Shown here one piece after another: positions 7,950-19,000 of a stretch of DNA of 64,000 nt. Every line of letters begins with the position of its first letter. Position 1 is the first letter of the stretch. The position numbers and the translations under genes were made by a program. The notes below the pieces were generated by a model. The model ran no database searches. It had not been told where the DNA came from and saw only the letters and a program-made list of their open reading frames with translations. Origin of the DNA: Streptomyces fumigatiscleroticus (GTDB lineage: Bacteria > Actinomycetota > Actinomycetes > Streptomycetales > Streptomycetaceae); the NCBI RefSeq assembly GCF_014647975.1, contig NZ_BMQF01000017.1, forward strand, positions 143,408-207,407, given 5' to 3'.

Positions 7950-9998
7950 GTGTCCAAACTGACCGACGTGCCCAAACGGATCTTGATCGGGCGCGCACTG
8001 CGCAGTGACCGGCTGGGCGAGACGCTCCTGCCGAAGCGCATCGCACTCCCCGTCTTCGCCTCCGACCCGCTGTCCTCCGTGGCGTACGCGCCCGGCGAGG
8101 TGCTGCTGGTCCTGTCCATCGCGGGCGTGTCGGCGTACCACTTCAGCCCCTGGATCGCGGTCGCGGTCGTGGTGCTGATGTTCACCGTGGTCGCCTCTTA
8201 CCGGCAGAACGTGCACGCCTACCCCAGCGGCGGCGGCGACTACGAGGTGGCGACCACCAACCTCGGCCCCAAGGCGGGCCTGACCGTCGCGAGCGCGCTG
8301 CTCGTCGACTACGTGCTCACCGTCGCCGTGTCGATCTCCTCCGGCATCGAGAACCTGGGCTCCGCGATCCCGTTCGTCGTCGAGCACAAGGTCCTCTGCG
8401 CGGTCGCCGTGATCCTGCTGCTGACGCTGATGAACCTGCGCGGGGTCAAGGAGTCGGGCACGCTCTTCGCGATCCCGACCTATGTCTTCGTCGCGGGCGT
8501 CTTCATCATGATCGCATGGGGCGCGTTCCGCGGGCTGGTCCTGGACGACACCATGCGGGCCCCCACGGCGGGCTACACCATCAAGCCCGAGCACCAGGGC
8601 CTGGCCGGTTTCGCCCTGGTCTTCCTGCTGCTGCGCGCCTTCTCCTCCGGCTGCGCCGCGCTCACCGGTGTCGAGGCGATCTCCAACGGCGTCCCGGCCT
8701 TCCGCAAGCCCAAGTCGAAGAACGCGGCGACCACGCTCGCCATGATGGGCCTGCTCGCCGTCACCATGTTCTGCGGCATCATCGCGCTGGCCTCGGTCAC
8801 CAAGGTCCGGATGGCCGAGAACCCGGCCGCCGACCTGTTCAGCGGCGGCGTCCCGGTCGGCTCGGACTACGTCCAGAACCCGGTGATCTCCCAGGTCGCC
8901 GAGGCGGTCTTCGGCAAGGGCAGCTTCCTGTTCGTCGTGCTGGCCGCGGCCACCGCGCTGGTGCTGTTCCTGGCCGCCAACACCGCCTACAACGGCTTCC
9001 CGCTGCTCGGCTCGATCCTCGCCCAGGACCGCTATCTGCCGCGCCAGCTGCACACCCGCGGCGACCGCCTCGCCTTCTCCAACGGCATCGTGCTGCTGGC
9101 CGGCGCGGCCATGCTCCTGGTCGTCATCTACGGCGCCGACTCCACCCGCCTGATCCAGCTCTACATCGTCGGCGTGTTCGTCTCCTTCACGCTCAGCCAG
9201 ACCGGCATGGTCCGCCACTGGAACCGCCATCTGGCCACCGAGAAGGACCAGGCCAAGCGGCGCCACATGGTCCGCTCCCGGGCCATCAACGCCTTCGGCG
9301 CCTTCTTCACCGGCCTGGTGCTGGTCGTGGTCCTGGTCACCAAGTTCACGCACGGCGCCTGGGTCGCCCTGCTCGGCATGTGCATCTTCTACGTGACGAT
9401 GACGGCGATCCGCAGGCACTACGACCGCGTCGCCGAGGAGATCGCGGCCCCCGAGGTCCCCAGCGACGACATACTGCGGCCCTCCCGTGTCCACTCCGTG
9501 GTGCTGATCTCCAAGATCCACCGCCCGACGCTGCGCGCCCTCTCCTACGCCAAGCTGCTGCGCTCGGACACCATGGAGGCGCTCAGCGTCAACGTCGACC
9601 CGGCCGAGACCAAGGCGCTGCGCGAGGAGTGGGAGCGGCGCGGCATCGACGTACCGCTGAAGGTGCTGGACTCGCCGTACCGCGAGATCACGCGCCCGGT
9701 CATCGAGTACGTCAAGAGCCTGCGCAAGGAGTCGCCGCGCGACGTGGTCTCCGTGATCATCCCCGAGTACGTGGTCGGCCACTGGTACGAGCACCTGCTG
9801 CACAACCAGAGCGCGCTCAGGCTCAAGGGCCGGCTGCTGTTCACCCCGGGCGTCATGGTGACCTCGGTGCCTTATCAGCTGGAGTCCTCCGAGGCGGCCA
9901 AGCGGCGGGCCCGCAGGCGGCAGGAGTGGAACGCGCCCGGCGCCGTGCGGCGCGGTCCGGCTCCCGACCGGGCCAAGGAGTCCTCGTCGGCCCCGTAG
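7950..9998 (+). CDS. KimA-type high-affinity potassium transporter (APC superfamily)
   Basis: Membrane protein of 682 residues with about 12 helices and a soluble C-terminal USP-like domain. It carries segments that closely match Bacillus KimA (YdaO): FASDPLSSVAYAPGEVLL, SYRQNVHAYPSGGGDYEV, LLVDYVLTVAVSISSG, RAFSSGCAALTGVEAISNG, NAATTLAMMG, RYLPRQLHTRGDRLAFSNG, and a tail with YAKLLRSDTMEALSVNV and LLHNQSALRLKGRLL. KimA imports K+ with protons and is inhibited by c-di-AMP. Generic annotation would be amino-acid permease. Start GTG 7950 fits the family N terminus (VPKRILIGRALRSD). The basic C-terminal 45 residues extend beyond KimA. Position beside two TrkA genes and near kdpDE strengthens the K+ reading. 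Confidence 0.8.
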   Translation: MSKLTDVPKRILIGRALRSDRLGETLLPKRIALPVFASDPLSSVAYAPGEVLLVLSIAGVSAYHFSPWIAVAVVVLMFTVVASYRQNVHAYPSGGGDYEVATTNLGPKAGLTVASALLVDYVLTVAVSISSGIENLGSAIPFVVEHKVLCAVAVILLLTLMNLRGVKESGTLFAIPTYVFVAGVFIMIAWGAFRGLVLDDTMRAPTAGYTIKPEHQGLAGFALVFLLLRAFSSGCAALTGVEAISNGVPAFRKPKSKNAATTLAMMGLLAVTMFCGIIALASVTKVRMAENPAADLFSGGVPVGSDYVQNPVISQVAEAVFGKGSFLFVVLAAATALVLFLAANTAYNGFPLLGSILAQDRYLPRQLHTRGDRLAFSNGIVLLAGAAMLLVVIYGADSTRLIQLYIVGVFVSFTLSQTGMVRHWNRHLATEKDQAKRRHMVRSRAINAFGAFFTGLVLVVVLVTKFTHGAWVALLGMCIFYVTMTAIRRHYDRVAEEIAAPEVPSDDILRPSRVHSVVLISKIHRPTLRALSYAKLLRSDTMEALSVNVDPAETKALREEWERRGIDVPLKVLDSPYREITRPVIEYVKSLRKESPRDVVSVIIPEYVVGHWYEHLLHNQSALRLKGRLLFTPGVMVTSVPYQLESSEAAKRRARRRQEWNAPGAVRRGPAPDRAKESSSAP

Positions 9999-10001
9999 AC
10001 T
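9996..10001 (+). promoter_or_regulatory. Candidate -10 element (TAGACT) for the RNA methyltransferase gene
   Basis: TAGACT is a classical Streptomyces -10 sequence. It overlaps the stop codon of the transporter and lies 57 nt before ATG 10058, giving a leader of about 50 nt. No clear -35 hexamer accompanies it. Confidence 0.3.
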
Positions 10002-10057
10002 GGTGGGCTGTTCCCTTTCGTCGTTCCCCTCTCTCGTAGCTCTGGAGTTCCCCCGCC

Positions 10058-11386
10058 ATGCAGGCAGAACCGAAGAAGTCGCTGGTGGGCCAGGAGTACG
10101 AGGTCGAAATCGGCCCCGTCGCCCATGGCGGCCACTGCATCGCCCGTACCGCCGCCGGCCAGGTGCTGTTCGTCCGGCACGCGCTCCCCGGTGAGCGGGT
10201 CGTCGCCCGGGTGACCGAGGGCGAGGAGGGGGCCCGCTTCCTGCGCGCGGACGCGGTCGAGATCCTCGACGCCTCCAAGGACCGCATCGAGGCCCCCTGC
10301 CCGTTCGCCGGTCCCGGCCGCTGCGGCGGCTGCGACTGGCAGCACGCCAAGCCGGGCGCCCAGCGCCGGCTGAAGGGCGAGGTCGTCGCCGAGCAGCTGA
10401 AGCGGCTGGCCGGCCTCACGCCCGAGGAGGCGGGCTGGGACGGCACGGTGATGCCGGCCGAGGGCGACAAGGTGCCCGCCGGACAGGTCCCGGCCTGGCG
10501 CACGCGCGTGCAGTACGCGGTCACCGAGGACGGCCGCGCCGGACTGCGCCGCCACCGCTCGCACGAGGTCGAGCCGATCGACCACTGCATGATCGCCGCC
10601 GAGGGCGTCAGCGAGCTGGGCATCGAGCAGCGCGACTGGAGCGGCATGGCCTCCATCGAGGCGATTGCGGCGAGCGGCTCGCAGGACCGGCAGGTGATCC
10701 TGACCCCGAGGCCCGGGGCGCGGCTGCCCATCGTCGAGCTGGACCGGCCGGTCTCGGTCCTGCGCGTCGGCGAGAAGGACGGCGGCGTCCACCGCGTCCA
10801 CGGCCGCCCCTTCGTCCGCGAGCGCGCCGACGGCCGTACCCACCGGGTCGGCAACGGCGGCTTCTGGCAGGTGCACCCGAAGGCGGCGGACACCCTCGTC
10901 ACCGCCGTCATGCAGGGCCTGCTGCCCCGCAAGGGCGAGACGGCCCTCGACCTGTACTGCGGCGTCGGCCTGTTCGCGGGCGCGCTGGCCGACCGGCTCG
11001 GCGAGCGGGGCGCGGTGCTCGGCATCGAGTCCGGCAAGCGCGCGGTGGAGGACGCCCGGCACAACCTCGCCGGCTTCGACCGCGTCCGCATCGAGCAGGG
11101 GAAGGTCGAGTCGGTCCTGCCCCGTACCGGCATCACCGAGGTCGACCTGATCGTCCTGGACCCGCCGCGGTCGGGCGCGGGCAAGCAGACCGTCCGCCAC
11201 CTCGTCTCGCTGGGGGCCCGCAGGATCGCCTACGTGGCCTGCGACCCGGCGGCCCTGGCGCGGGACCTGGCGTACTTCCGGGAGGGCGGCTACCGGGTGC
11301 GGACGCTGCGGGTGTTCGACCTGTTCCCGATGACGTCGCACGTGGAGTGTGTGGCGATTCTTGAGCCTGCTGCAAAGTACTCTTGA
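10058..11386 (+). CDS. TRAM-domain class I SAM-dependent RNA (uracil-5)-methyltransferase
   Basis: RlmD/RumA-TrmA family enzyme, 442 residues, predicted to form 5-methyluridine in rRNA or tRNA. The N-terminal TRAM domain (residues 8-68) is followed by a cysteine cluster APCPFAGPGRCGGCDW typical of the 4Fe-4S members. The methyltransferase core has FWQVHPKAAD, LDLYCGVGLFAGAL (SAM), VLDPPRSGAG and the catalytic cysteine in YVACDPAALARDL. The last codons (ECVAILEPAAKYS) are AT-richer than the rest. A GC-rich homologous 3' end coding ECVAILEPTAKGS lies at 28181-28230, so the native C terminus was replaced when the island inserted here. The protein remains full length. Confidence 0.9.
   Translation: MQAEPKKSLVGQEYEVEIGPVAHGGHCIARTAAGQVLFVRHALPGERVVARVTEGEEGARFLRADAVEILDASKDRIEAPCPFAGPGRCGGCDWQHAKPGAQRRLKGEVVAEQLKRLAGLTPEEAGWDGTVMPAEGDKVPAGQVPAWRTRVQYAVTEDGRAGLRRHRSHEVEPIDHCMIAAEGVSELGIEQRDWSGMASIEAIAASGSQDRQVILTPRPGARLPIVELDRPVSVLRVGEKDGGVHRVHGRPFVRERADGRTHRVGNGGFWQVHPKAADTLVTAVMQGLLPRKGETALDLYCGVGLFAGALADRLGERGAVLGIESGKRAVEDARHNLAGFDRVRIEQGKVESVLPRTGITEVDLIVLDPPRSGAGKQTVRHLVSLGARRIAYVACDPAALARDLAYFREGGYRVRTLRVFDLFPMTSHVECVAILEPAAKYS
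11337..11386 (+). repeat. attL: left copy of the 50-nt insertion-site repeat
   Basis: The last 50 nt of the methyltransferase gene match 28181-28230 at 41 of 50 positions. The first 13 nt (CGCACGTGGAGTG) are identical and are the likely crossover core. Substitutions in the left copy are mostly to A or T, as expected if this copy came with the island. Confidence 0.8.
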
Positions 11387-12139
11387 CCTGCTGATTTTCT
11401 GATTCGCCAGGTTGTGGGCGGGTCGTGCCGACATGTTTCCGTAGGTCCACCGCGTGGAGCATGTTGCAGGTTCCCGTTACGTGTCTCACGTGCGGTTTCG
11501 CAGCGGGGGCGTGGTCGAGAAAGCTCGGCCTCAACTCGGTGATGGACGGGTTCGGGAAATGTCTTGACGCTCGTACGACGCTGTTACTGACGGCGTGTGA
11601 GGTGGTCGTCCTGGATCAGATGGCGCCGGTCAATCGACTTGTCGGGCTTAACCCGTCGAGCAGCGCGTTAGGTCTGTTTCTTTGGGACTCAGGTCATACA
11701 GCGACAGGTCTCGGGTTGACGTGTGCTTGTGGCGCTGGGCTCGTTGCCTGCGTTGTAAGGAGTGCCGAGGTATGCCAGAGGCAGGAGTGCGCGTCCTGAT
11801 CCGGGGGCCGACACCGCCCATAGGGGGTATTCGCTGTCGTCCGAGTCGGGCCAGAGCGCTCCCAGGAAGGTGGAGCATCGAACGCGTGCACGCTCCCCAC
11901 GTCGGCACCCCACTCGGCTCGCACCTCTGGCCCACTGGCGCCCCGCAGGCGGGCGGGGCGCTGGGTAAACAGGGTCGTCGCATCTGGTCGTCGGCGTAGG
12001 CGGTCACAGGTACAGCGCCAGATCAAGCCAACTTGGCGTACGACGTGGCAACTTCTTTCGCTTCTTACTTGACACTTACCCGGCCACCCACGTGTCATGT
12101 GCACCACCTGTGTAGATCATCTGTGCAAGGGGTGGGGCG
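11387..12139. other. Island left end without a recognisable intact gene
   Basis: This 753-nt stretch follows attL. No frame shows convincing codon bias. On the minus strand around 11850-11965 the peptide CGAPVGQRCEPSGVP recalls the actinobacterial phage/plasmid zinc-finger motif (CGAxxGxxCxTPSG), suggesting a remnant of a mobile-element gene, but the rest of that frame does not fit. A TTGACA hexamer lies at about 12069, upstream of the LamG gene, without a good -10 at 17 bp. No integrase N-terminal part was found here. Confidence 0.4.
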
Positions 12140-15100
12140 GTGGGGGGCAGACGGCGGCGTGCCCGAAAGGGCGCTGGCAGATGTCGGACTGGCTTGGCCT
12201 GGCTGACAGCGCTTGCCATGTTGGGGGCGATAGAGGCAGCAACACCGGTATTGGTCGCGAAGACAGCGATTGCTGCCGAGAGTGACGATCTGTCGGAGTC
12301 GGGGCGCGCGCAGGCGCAGGCGGCCGCGACAGGTGAGCAGGTCGAGGTGTTGGGCGAGCGCACCGAACGAGAGACGGTGTTCGCCAATCCGGATGGCAGG
12401 ACGTTCACACTCCGGAAGTCGATCGCTCCGGTGCGGGCGAAAACACCCGATGGTGGCTGGACCGCGCCGGATGCGACCTTGGTGAAGCGGGCGGACGGGT
12501 CTGTCGGGCCGAGGGCGGCCGCGGTGGACCTGTCGTTTTCCGGCGGCGGGGACGGCGATGATCTGGTGACGATCGCCGAGGGCGGCCAGTCGGTCACTCT
12601 TGGCTGGCCGGGCGATCTCCCGGCGCCGCGTCTGGAAGGCGCGCGTGCGGTCTACGAGGACGTTCGTCCGGACGTGAATCTGATCCTGACAGCCACGGTC
12701 GAGGGCTTCCGGCAGGTGTTGGAGGTCAAGACCCTGCAAGCAGCCAAGGACCCGTCGCTAGCGTCACTGCAGTACTCGATGGACGTCGAGGGTCTGCGGG
12801 TGCGCGAAGGCGCGGCCGGGAGCATGGAGGCCGTGGACGGCAATGGCCAGGTCGTGTTCCGGTCGCCGTCGGCGCGGATGTGGAATTCCGCAGGGAAGGC
12901 CGAGAGCGGTGAGGTGGTGCGCGCGCAGACAGCAGACCTGAGGACATTGGGCGACGCATCATCGAATGGGACGCCCGAGGCGACGCCTGTCATGGCTTTG
13001 GATGAGCAGCATCCCGCCGGGCCGATGGAAGAGGGTGACCCGCTCGCCGGTCCCGGTGTCGGGGACAAAGCAGCCTTGATGGACGTCGACGTGACCGAGA
13101 CCCGGATCACTGTCACGCCCGACAGCGATCTGATCGCGGACACCACCAGTGCTCAACTTCCGCTGTATATCGATCCGTCGGTGGAGATGAACGAGTAGGA
13201 GCGCACGGTGCTCTCCTCGGACGGCGATGTGTTCTACAACTTCTCCGGCGGCGACAACGGTATGAGCGTGGGCCGTTGCAGTTCGGCGGTGATCGGCAAT
13301 GTCCTCTACTACTGCACCACGGGCAGCGCGTACACCAATCGCATGTACTTCGAGTTCACACCCGGCAAGCTCAAGGGCAAGCAGGTGCTGGACGCCACGT
13401 TCGCGGTGACAGAGACCTGGTCGTTCTCCTGTGACGCGCGCTGGGTGGACCTGGAGCGCACGGACGGCATTTCGTCCTCGACGCACTGGCCGGGACCGGG
13501 CGGTCCGAAGTCGGACAACTCCTGGGATCAGATGGGCGACCGGTATGTCTCGGCCGGCCGGGGCGGCGCATGCAGCCCGTCACAGCCGCGTAAGCAGATC
13601 GAGTTCAACGACAACCCGGAGGAGACCGACGAGAATCTCACCTCGACGGTGAAGGCGTTCGCTGATGGCAAGTTCACGACGCTGACACTGATGCTGATGA
13701 GCAAGGACGAGTCGGACCCGATCGCGTGGAAACGGTTCGACGACGATGCGGTGATCGATGTCGTTTACGTCGGCAAGCCGGCGGTCCCCACCGAGTACGG
13801 TCTGGAGACAGGAACCGACGAGATTTGCTCCAAGAGTTCCACCGCGCCGACGATGTGGCACGACCCCACTCCGAACCTTGCTGCCACGCCGCAGACGGCC
13901 GCAGGAGGCGAGAGCTCGGCTTCCCTACGTGTCTACTTTGATGTCGATGTGAAGAACGCCGACGGGACCTGGTCGGACGCGAAGGAGCCCACTACTGGCT
14001 CTGAGAGCCCCACGAGCGGGTACGTCGGTGATGGCGTCGATCAGAACAAGGAGTGGAACGCGCCACTGGCGGACAAAGGTCAATATCGTTATCGCGCGTG
14101 GACTCGTTCCTACTACAACAGCGGTGACAGTGTTCTGGGTAGCACGGCAACGCCGTTTTGCTACTTCACCATCGACAGCAGCGCACCGAAGCCGCCGACG
14201 ATCACCTTCACATCGACGTACTCCGCGTGCCTACCGGGCGACTGCGCCGCCAAGGGCGCGCCGGGCAAGTCGGGAACAGTGACGTTCGGACCCGCAAGCG
14301 GGGACACGAATGTTGCTTACGCTTACAAACTGTCGACGGACAGCGCTTGGCGGCCGTGGAAGACAGGAGCGACGGTCAGTGAGACCGTTACCCCTGTTGA
14401 CTCGGGCACGATCACTTTGGAGGTCATGGCCAAGGACTCGGCGGGACGGACAGGGCAGAACAAAGTCCGGTTCCTGGTCGATGAAGGGGACGGCCCGGTC
14501 GGCAAGTGGACGTTCAACGAAGCGTCAGGCGCGGCCGTGGACATCTCGGCCGGCACCAATACGACCTTCCGTGACGACGCGACGATCAGCGGAGCCACCC
14601 GGGTGAACACAGGCCGGCGTGGTGTGGTCACCGACAACGGTGTGACCGGCGAGGACAAGGCGTTGAAGGTCGGTGGCAACTCTTACGCATCGACGGCGGG
14701 AAAGGTGCTGGAGACGCAGGCGTCGTACACCGTCTCGGCCTGGGTGCGTCTTGATTCGACCGGTACGACGGCGACTGTCCTGGGTCAGGACGGCAACTAC
14801 CAGAGCCCGTTCTACCTCGGTTACTGTTCCGCTGCGAACAGGTGGTGCCTCCGCTTGGCGGACGCCGATGCAGCGACCACGCCGCTGGACAACCAGCGGG
14901 TGAACTCGCTGGACGCACCGCAGCTGAAGGTGTGGACGCATCTGGCAGCGGTCGTCGACACCAGTGCGAAGACACTCACCCTCTACGTCAACGGTGTCGC
15001 ACAGGGCAGCGACGCCCTCACCACCGGCAACTGGTCGGCGGCGGGCCCCCTCCAGATCGGCCGGGTGAAGTTCAAGGGCTCGTATGTCGACTACTTCCCC

Positions 15101-15922
15101 GGCGAGGTGGACGAGGTCACGGTGTGGCAGGACACCAAGCTGGCCGACGGGATCGCCCGGGAGGCCAACCCCACCGACACGGCCGGCAAGGCGTATGCCG
15201 AACTCGTCGCCCAGTACGCGCCGCAAGGGGCAACCGGGAGCACGCTGACCGATACCTCCGGCTATGGCAACAACCTCACGCTGTCGGCGTCGGGTGCCTC
15301 ACTGGACGGTGAAGCCCTCGTTCTCGACGGCACCGCGGGTTCTGCGACCGCGTCACGGCCGCTGGTCTCCGACAACGGCTCCTTCACTGTCGCTACCGCC
15401 ACGGACATCGACACCCACGCGCTGGTGGACAAGCCGGTCGGTTACCGGGCGCAGATTCTGGGGCAGCGCACGGCGACCGGATCCGCGTGGAGCCTATGGG
15501 TGGAGAAGACCGGGACGGACAGCGAACCGGTGTTGGATGACGATGGCAACCCGGTCCTGGACGAGAATGGCGTCCCGGTGACCCGCACCGTCCCGACGGC
15601 CCGCTGGCATTTCGGCAAGCTCACCTCCGACGGCACCGGCACCTCTGTCGCCAGTACCGACGCCGCCGTTCTGGACAGCGAGGTCGGTCTGGTCGGCGCC
15701 TACGACGCGCACACGCGCGAGATCACTCTCTTCGTCGGCAGCACGCGTCAGGGTGATCCACTTGCCTACACCGCGTATGTCGGTAGCGGGGAGTTCGCCG
15801 TGGGCAAGGGCTACCTCGACGGGGCTTGGGGCAACTACTTGCCCGGCAAGATCACCGACATCCGCCTGTGGGCAGGCGCGATGACCGACGCCACCCAAGT
15901 CGAGGAACTCGTCGGCTACTGA
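12140..15922 (+). pseudogene. Secreted LamG/concanavalin-like protein interrupted by an in-frame TAG
   Basis: GTG 12140 with AAGGGG upstream opens a frame with a basic start and a hydrophobic signal segment (WLTALAMLGAIEAATPVLV). It runs to TAG 13196-13198 (352 residues) and then continues in the same frame from 13199 to 15922. The sequence across the stop (SVEMNE-stop-ERTVLSSDGD) fits the usual SERTVLSSDGD of this Streptomyces family, so a single TCG to TAG change is likely. The second part has linker domains and two LamG-like beta-sandwich domains (e.g. GPVGKWTFNEASG, YTVSAWVRLDSTG, WTHLAAVVDTSAKTLTLYVNG). Reinitiation at GTG 13208 after GGAG could make a 904-residue product without a signal peptide. 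Such proteins usually precede Rhs toxins, as here, and may be surface adhesin-like partners. Confidence 0.8.
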
Positions 15923-16003
15923 TCCCAACTTCGGTGCGTCCGTACCGCCATGACCAGGCGGTACGGACACCACGGCCGTTTTCACCTTCCTGGAGAACTC
16001 CCT

Positions 16004-19000
16004 GTGTTCCCACACCTGTATCCCCTCGGCCGACGCACCCGGCGGAGCGTGCTGACCGTTCTTCTCGCCGTGCTGCTGTCCGTGCCCGCTTCGCTGACAC
16101 CGTTGGCGCAGGCGGCCGAACTGCCGGGCCGCCCTGACGTACCCGGAGTGAAACCCACCGAGGTACGGCAGATCACCACTCCCCAGGCAAAGGCCGCCCG
16201 TGCCCAGGTGGCCCAGCAGAAGACGAGCAACCAGAAACTTGCCGACTCGGCCAGGGCGGAGCGCTCATCGGCGTGGCCGAAGTCCGCCACTTCGACCACC
16301 GACCTGGCCCGCGCGTCCCAGGCGCAGTCCATCGTCGACGTGGAGCCGGTGAAGGCCGGTGGCATCTCCGCCTCGGGAAAGGCGAAGGTCACTGTCCTGG
16401 ACCAGAAGGCCGCCCGCCGAGCCGGCGTGGTAGGCGTACTCTTCACCGTCGGCGCGGAGCAGCCGGGCGCCGCCCAGATCTCGGTCCATTACGGTGCATT
16501 CGCGTCGGCTGTGGGCGGCAACTGGGCCTCTCGTCTTGGCCTGGTCCGACTTCCGGCCTGCGCCCTGACGACTCCCGAGAAGGCAGCTTGCCGCACCGCC
16601 ACTCCGGTGGCCTCGGACAACGACGTCACCGAGGAGTTGGTCACCTCCCGGACCTCGGTCGCCTCGACCACCGCCCCGAATGTCATGGCCCTGACCGCCA
16701 TGGCCTCCACAGCCTCCACGGCCGGCTCCGGTGACTTCAAGGCCACCCCCCTCGCGGCCTCGTCGACCTGGGAGGCTGGAGGATCCTCCGGCGCGTTCAC
16801 CTGGTCATACCCGATCACCGTGCCTCCCGCTGCCGCGGGCCCGGCGCCCGCGCTGGAACTGTCCTACGGCTCAGCCAGCATCGACGGGCGGACGGCCAAC
16901 ACCAACAACCAGGGCTCGATGGTGGGCGAGGGCTTCGACCTGACATCGTCGTACATCGAGCGGAAATACGGCGTCTGCGACGACGATGGTCAGGACGACA
17001 AATCTGACCTGTGCTGGAAGTACGACAACGCCTCCCTGGTGCTGAACGGTTCCGCCAGCGAACTCGTCAAGGACGACGCCACCGGCGACTGGCACCTGCA
17101 GAACGACGACGCCTCCAAGGTCACCCGCCTCACGGGCGCGGATAACGACGACGCCGATGGTGAGTACTGGAAGGTCGTGACCGGTGACGGCACGACGTAC
17201 ACGTTCGGCCTGAACAAGCTGCCGGGCGCCGGGAGCGAACGCACCGAGTCGGTATGGACCACCCCGGTGTTCGGTGACGACAGCGGCGAGCCCGGCTACG
17301 ACAAGGGCAACGAATTCAAGAGCCGTTCGGTGATACAGGCCTGGCGCTGGAACCTCGACCTGGTCGAGGACCCGCGCGGCAACGCGACGACGTACTGGTA
17401 CAAGGCGGAAACCAACAACTACGCCAAGAACGGTGACAAGACGGCACTGGCGCCCTACACGCGCGGCGGCTACCTGGAGGAGATCCGCTATGGCCAGCGC
17501 AGCGACACCCTGTTCAGCGCCCCCGCCTCCAACAAGGTGACCTTCACCTACAAGGAGCGTTGCACCGCCTCCGACTGCTCCTCGCTGACCGAGGACACCG
17601 CAGACAACTGGCCCGACGTGCCCTTCGACGCCATCTGTTCAGCGGACGAGGACGACTGCAACTTCAACGGTCCATCCTTCTTCACAAGAAAGCGCCTGTC
17701 GGCGATCAACACGCACTTCTGGTCGCGGACGGCCGAGCCGGATGCCTTCATGCCGGTCGACTCCTACACGCTGGAACAGGAATTCTTCGACGGCCAGGAC
17801 ATCGGCAACAGCTCCGACCAGGTCCTGGTCCTGAAGTCCCTGACCCGCACGGGCAAGAACGGCACGGACATCTCCGTACCGCCGGTCGACTTCACCTACC
17901 AGCAGCGCCCGAACCGGGTCGACTCCACCAGCGACGACATCGTCGCGCTGACCCGCCCACGCATCGCCTCCATCATCGCCGAGACCGGGGCCATCACGTC
18001 GGTGACCTTCTCCGACCCGGAGTGCGTGCGCGGCAGCAGAATGCCGACGGCCGAAGACGACAACAACCTCTCCTGCTACCCGGTCTACTGGAACATCAAC
18101 GGTGGCGACCCGGCGCTGGACTGGTTCCACAAGTACCGCGTCACCGCGATCAGCACCAATGACCCAGGCGCGGGAAACCCCGGCACGCAGACGTCGTACA
18201 CCTACGAGACGCCGGGATGGCACTACAACGATGATCCCTTCACGAAGGAGAAGGAGCGCACCTGGTCCATCTGGCGCGGCTATCAGAAGGTGACCGCCTA
18301 CAGCGGTGAGGCGGGCGAGACCCGGTCGAAGACCGTGAAGCTGTTCGCGCAGGGCATGGACGGCGACAAGAAGAAGGACGGCACGACCCGCACCGCCGTC
18401 GTCACGGGCATAGACCTGGACAACACCGCGTCGGTCACGACCGATAACCTCGACGTCGCTGACATCGACGACCGCGACCCCTACGCAGGCCAACTGCGCC
18501 AGGAGATCGCCTATGACGGCGCCACCGCGATCTCCGCCACGGTCAACAACCTCTGGGCCCGGCAGACCGCCAGCCAGCAGAAGTCGTACGCGAACATCGA
18601 GGCGTACTTCGTCAGGACCGCCCGCACCTACACGCACACCTATCTGACGGCCGCGAAGAAGTGGCGGACCGGCGCGGTCACCACCACGTACGACTCCGTG
18701 TACGGCATGACCATCTCCGTCGAGAACCACGGCGACTGGTCGGTGACCGGTGACGAGACCTGCACACGTACTTGGTACGCGCGTAATGACGCCAAGGGGC
18801 TGACCTCTCTCGTCTCCCGGACCCGTACGGTGGCCAAATCCTGTGCCACATCCGACGCCTCGCTGACGCTGCCGGCCAACTCCGATACCCGCGGGGACGT
18901 ACTGTCCGACACAGCGACGGTGTACGACAGCCTGTCCGCCACGGGCTGGGCGCCTGACCAGGTTCCGACCCTGGGCCTGCCCACATGGACCGGTCGCGCG

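Noticed and set aside
11387..12139. N-terminal half of the integrase at the left end (att inside int model)
   Set aside because: No recombinase-like peptide was found on either strand of this region.
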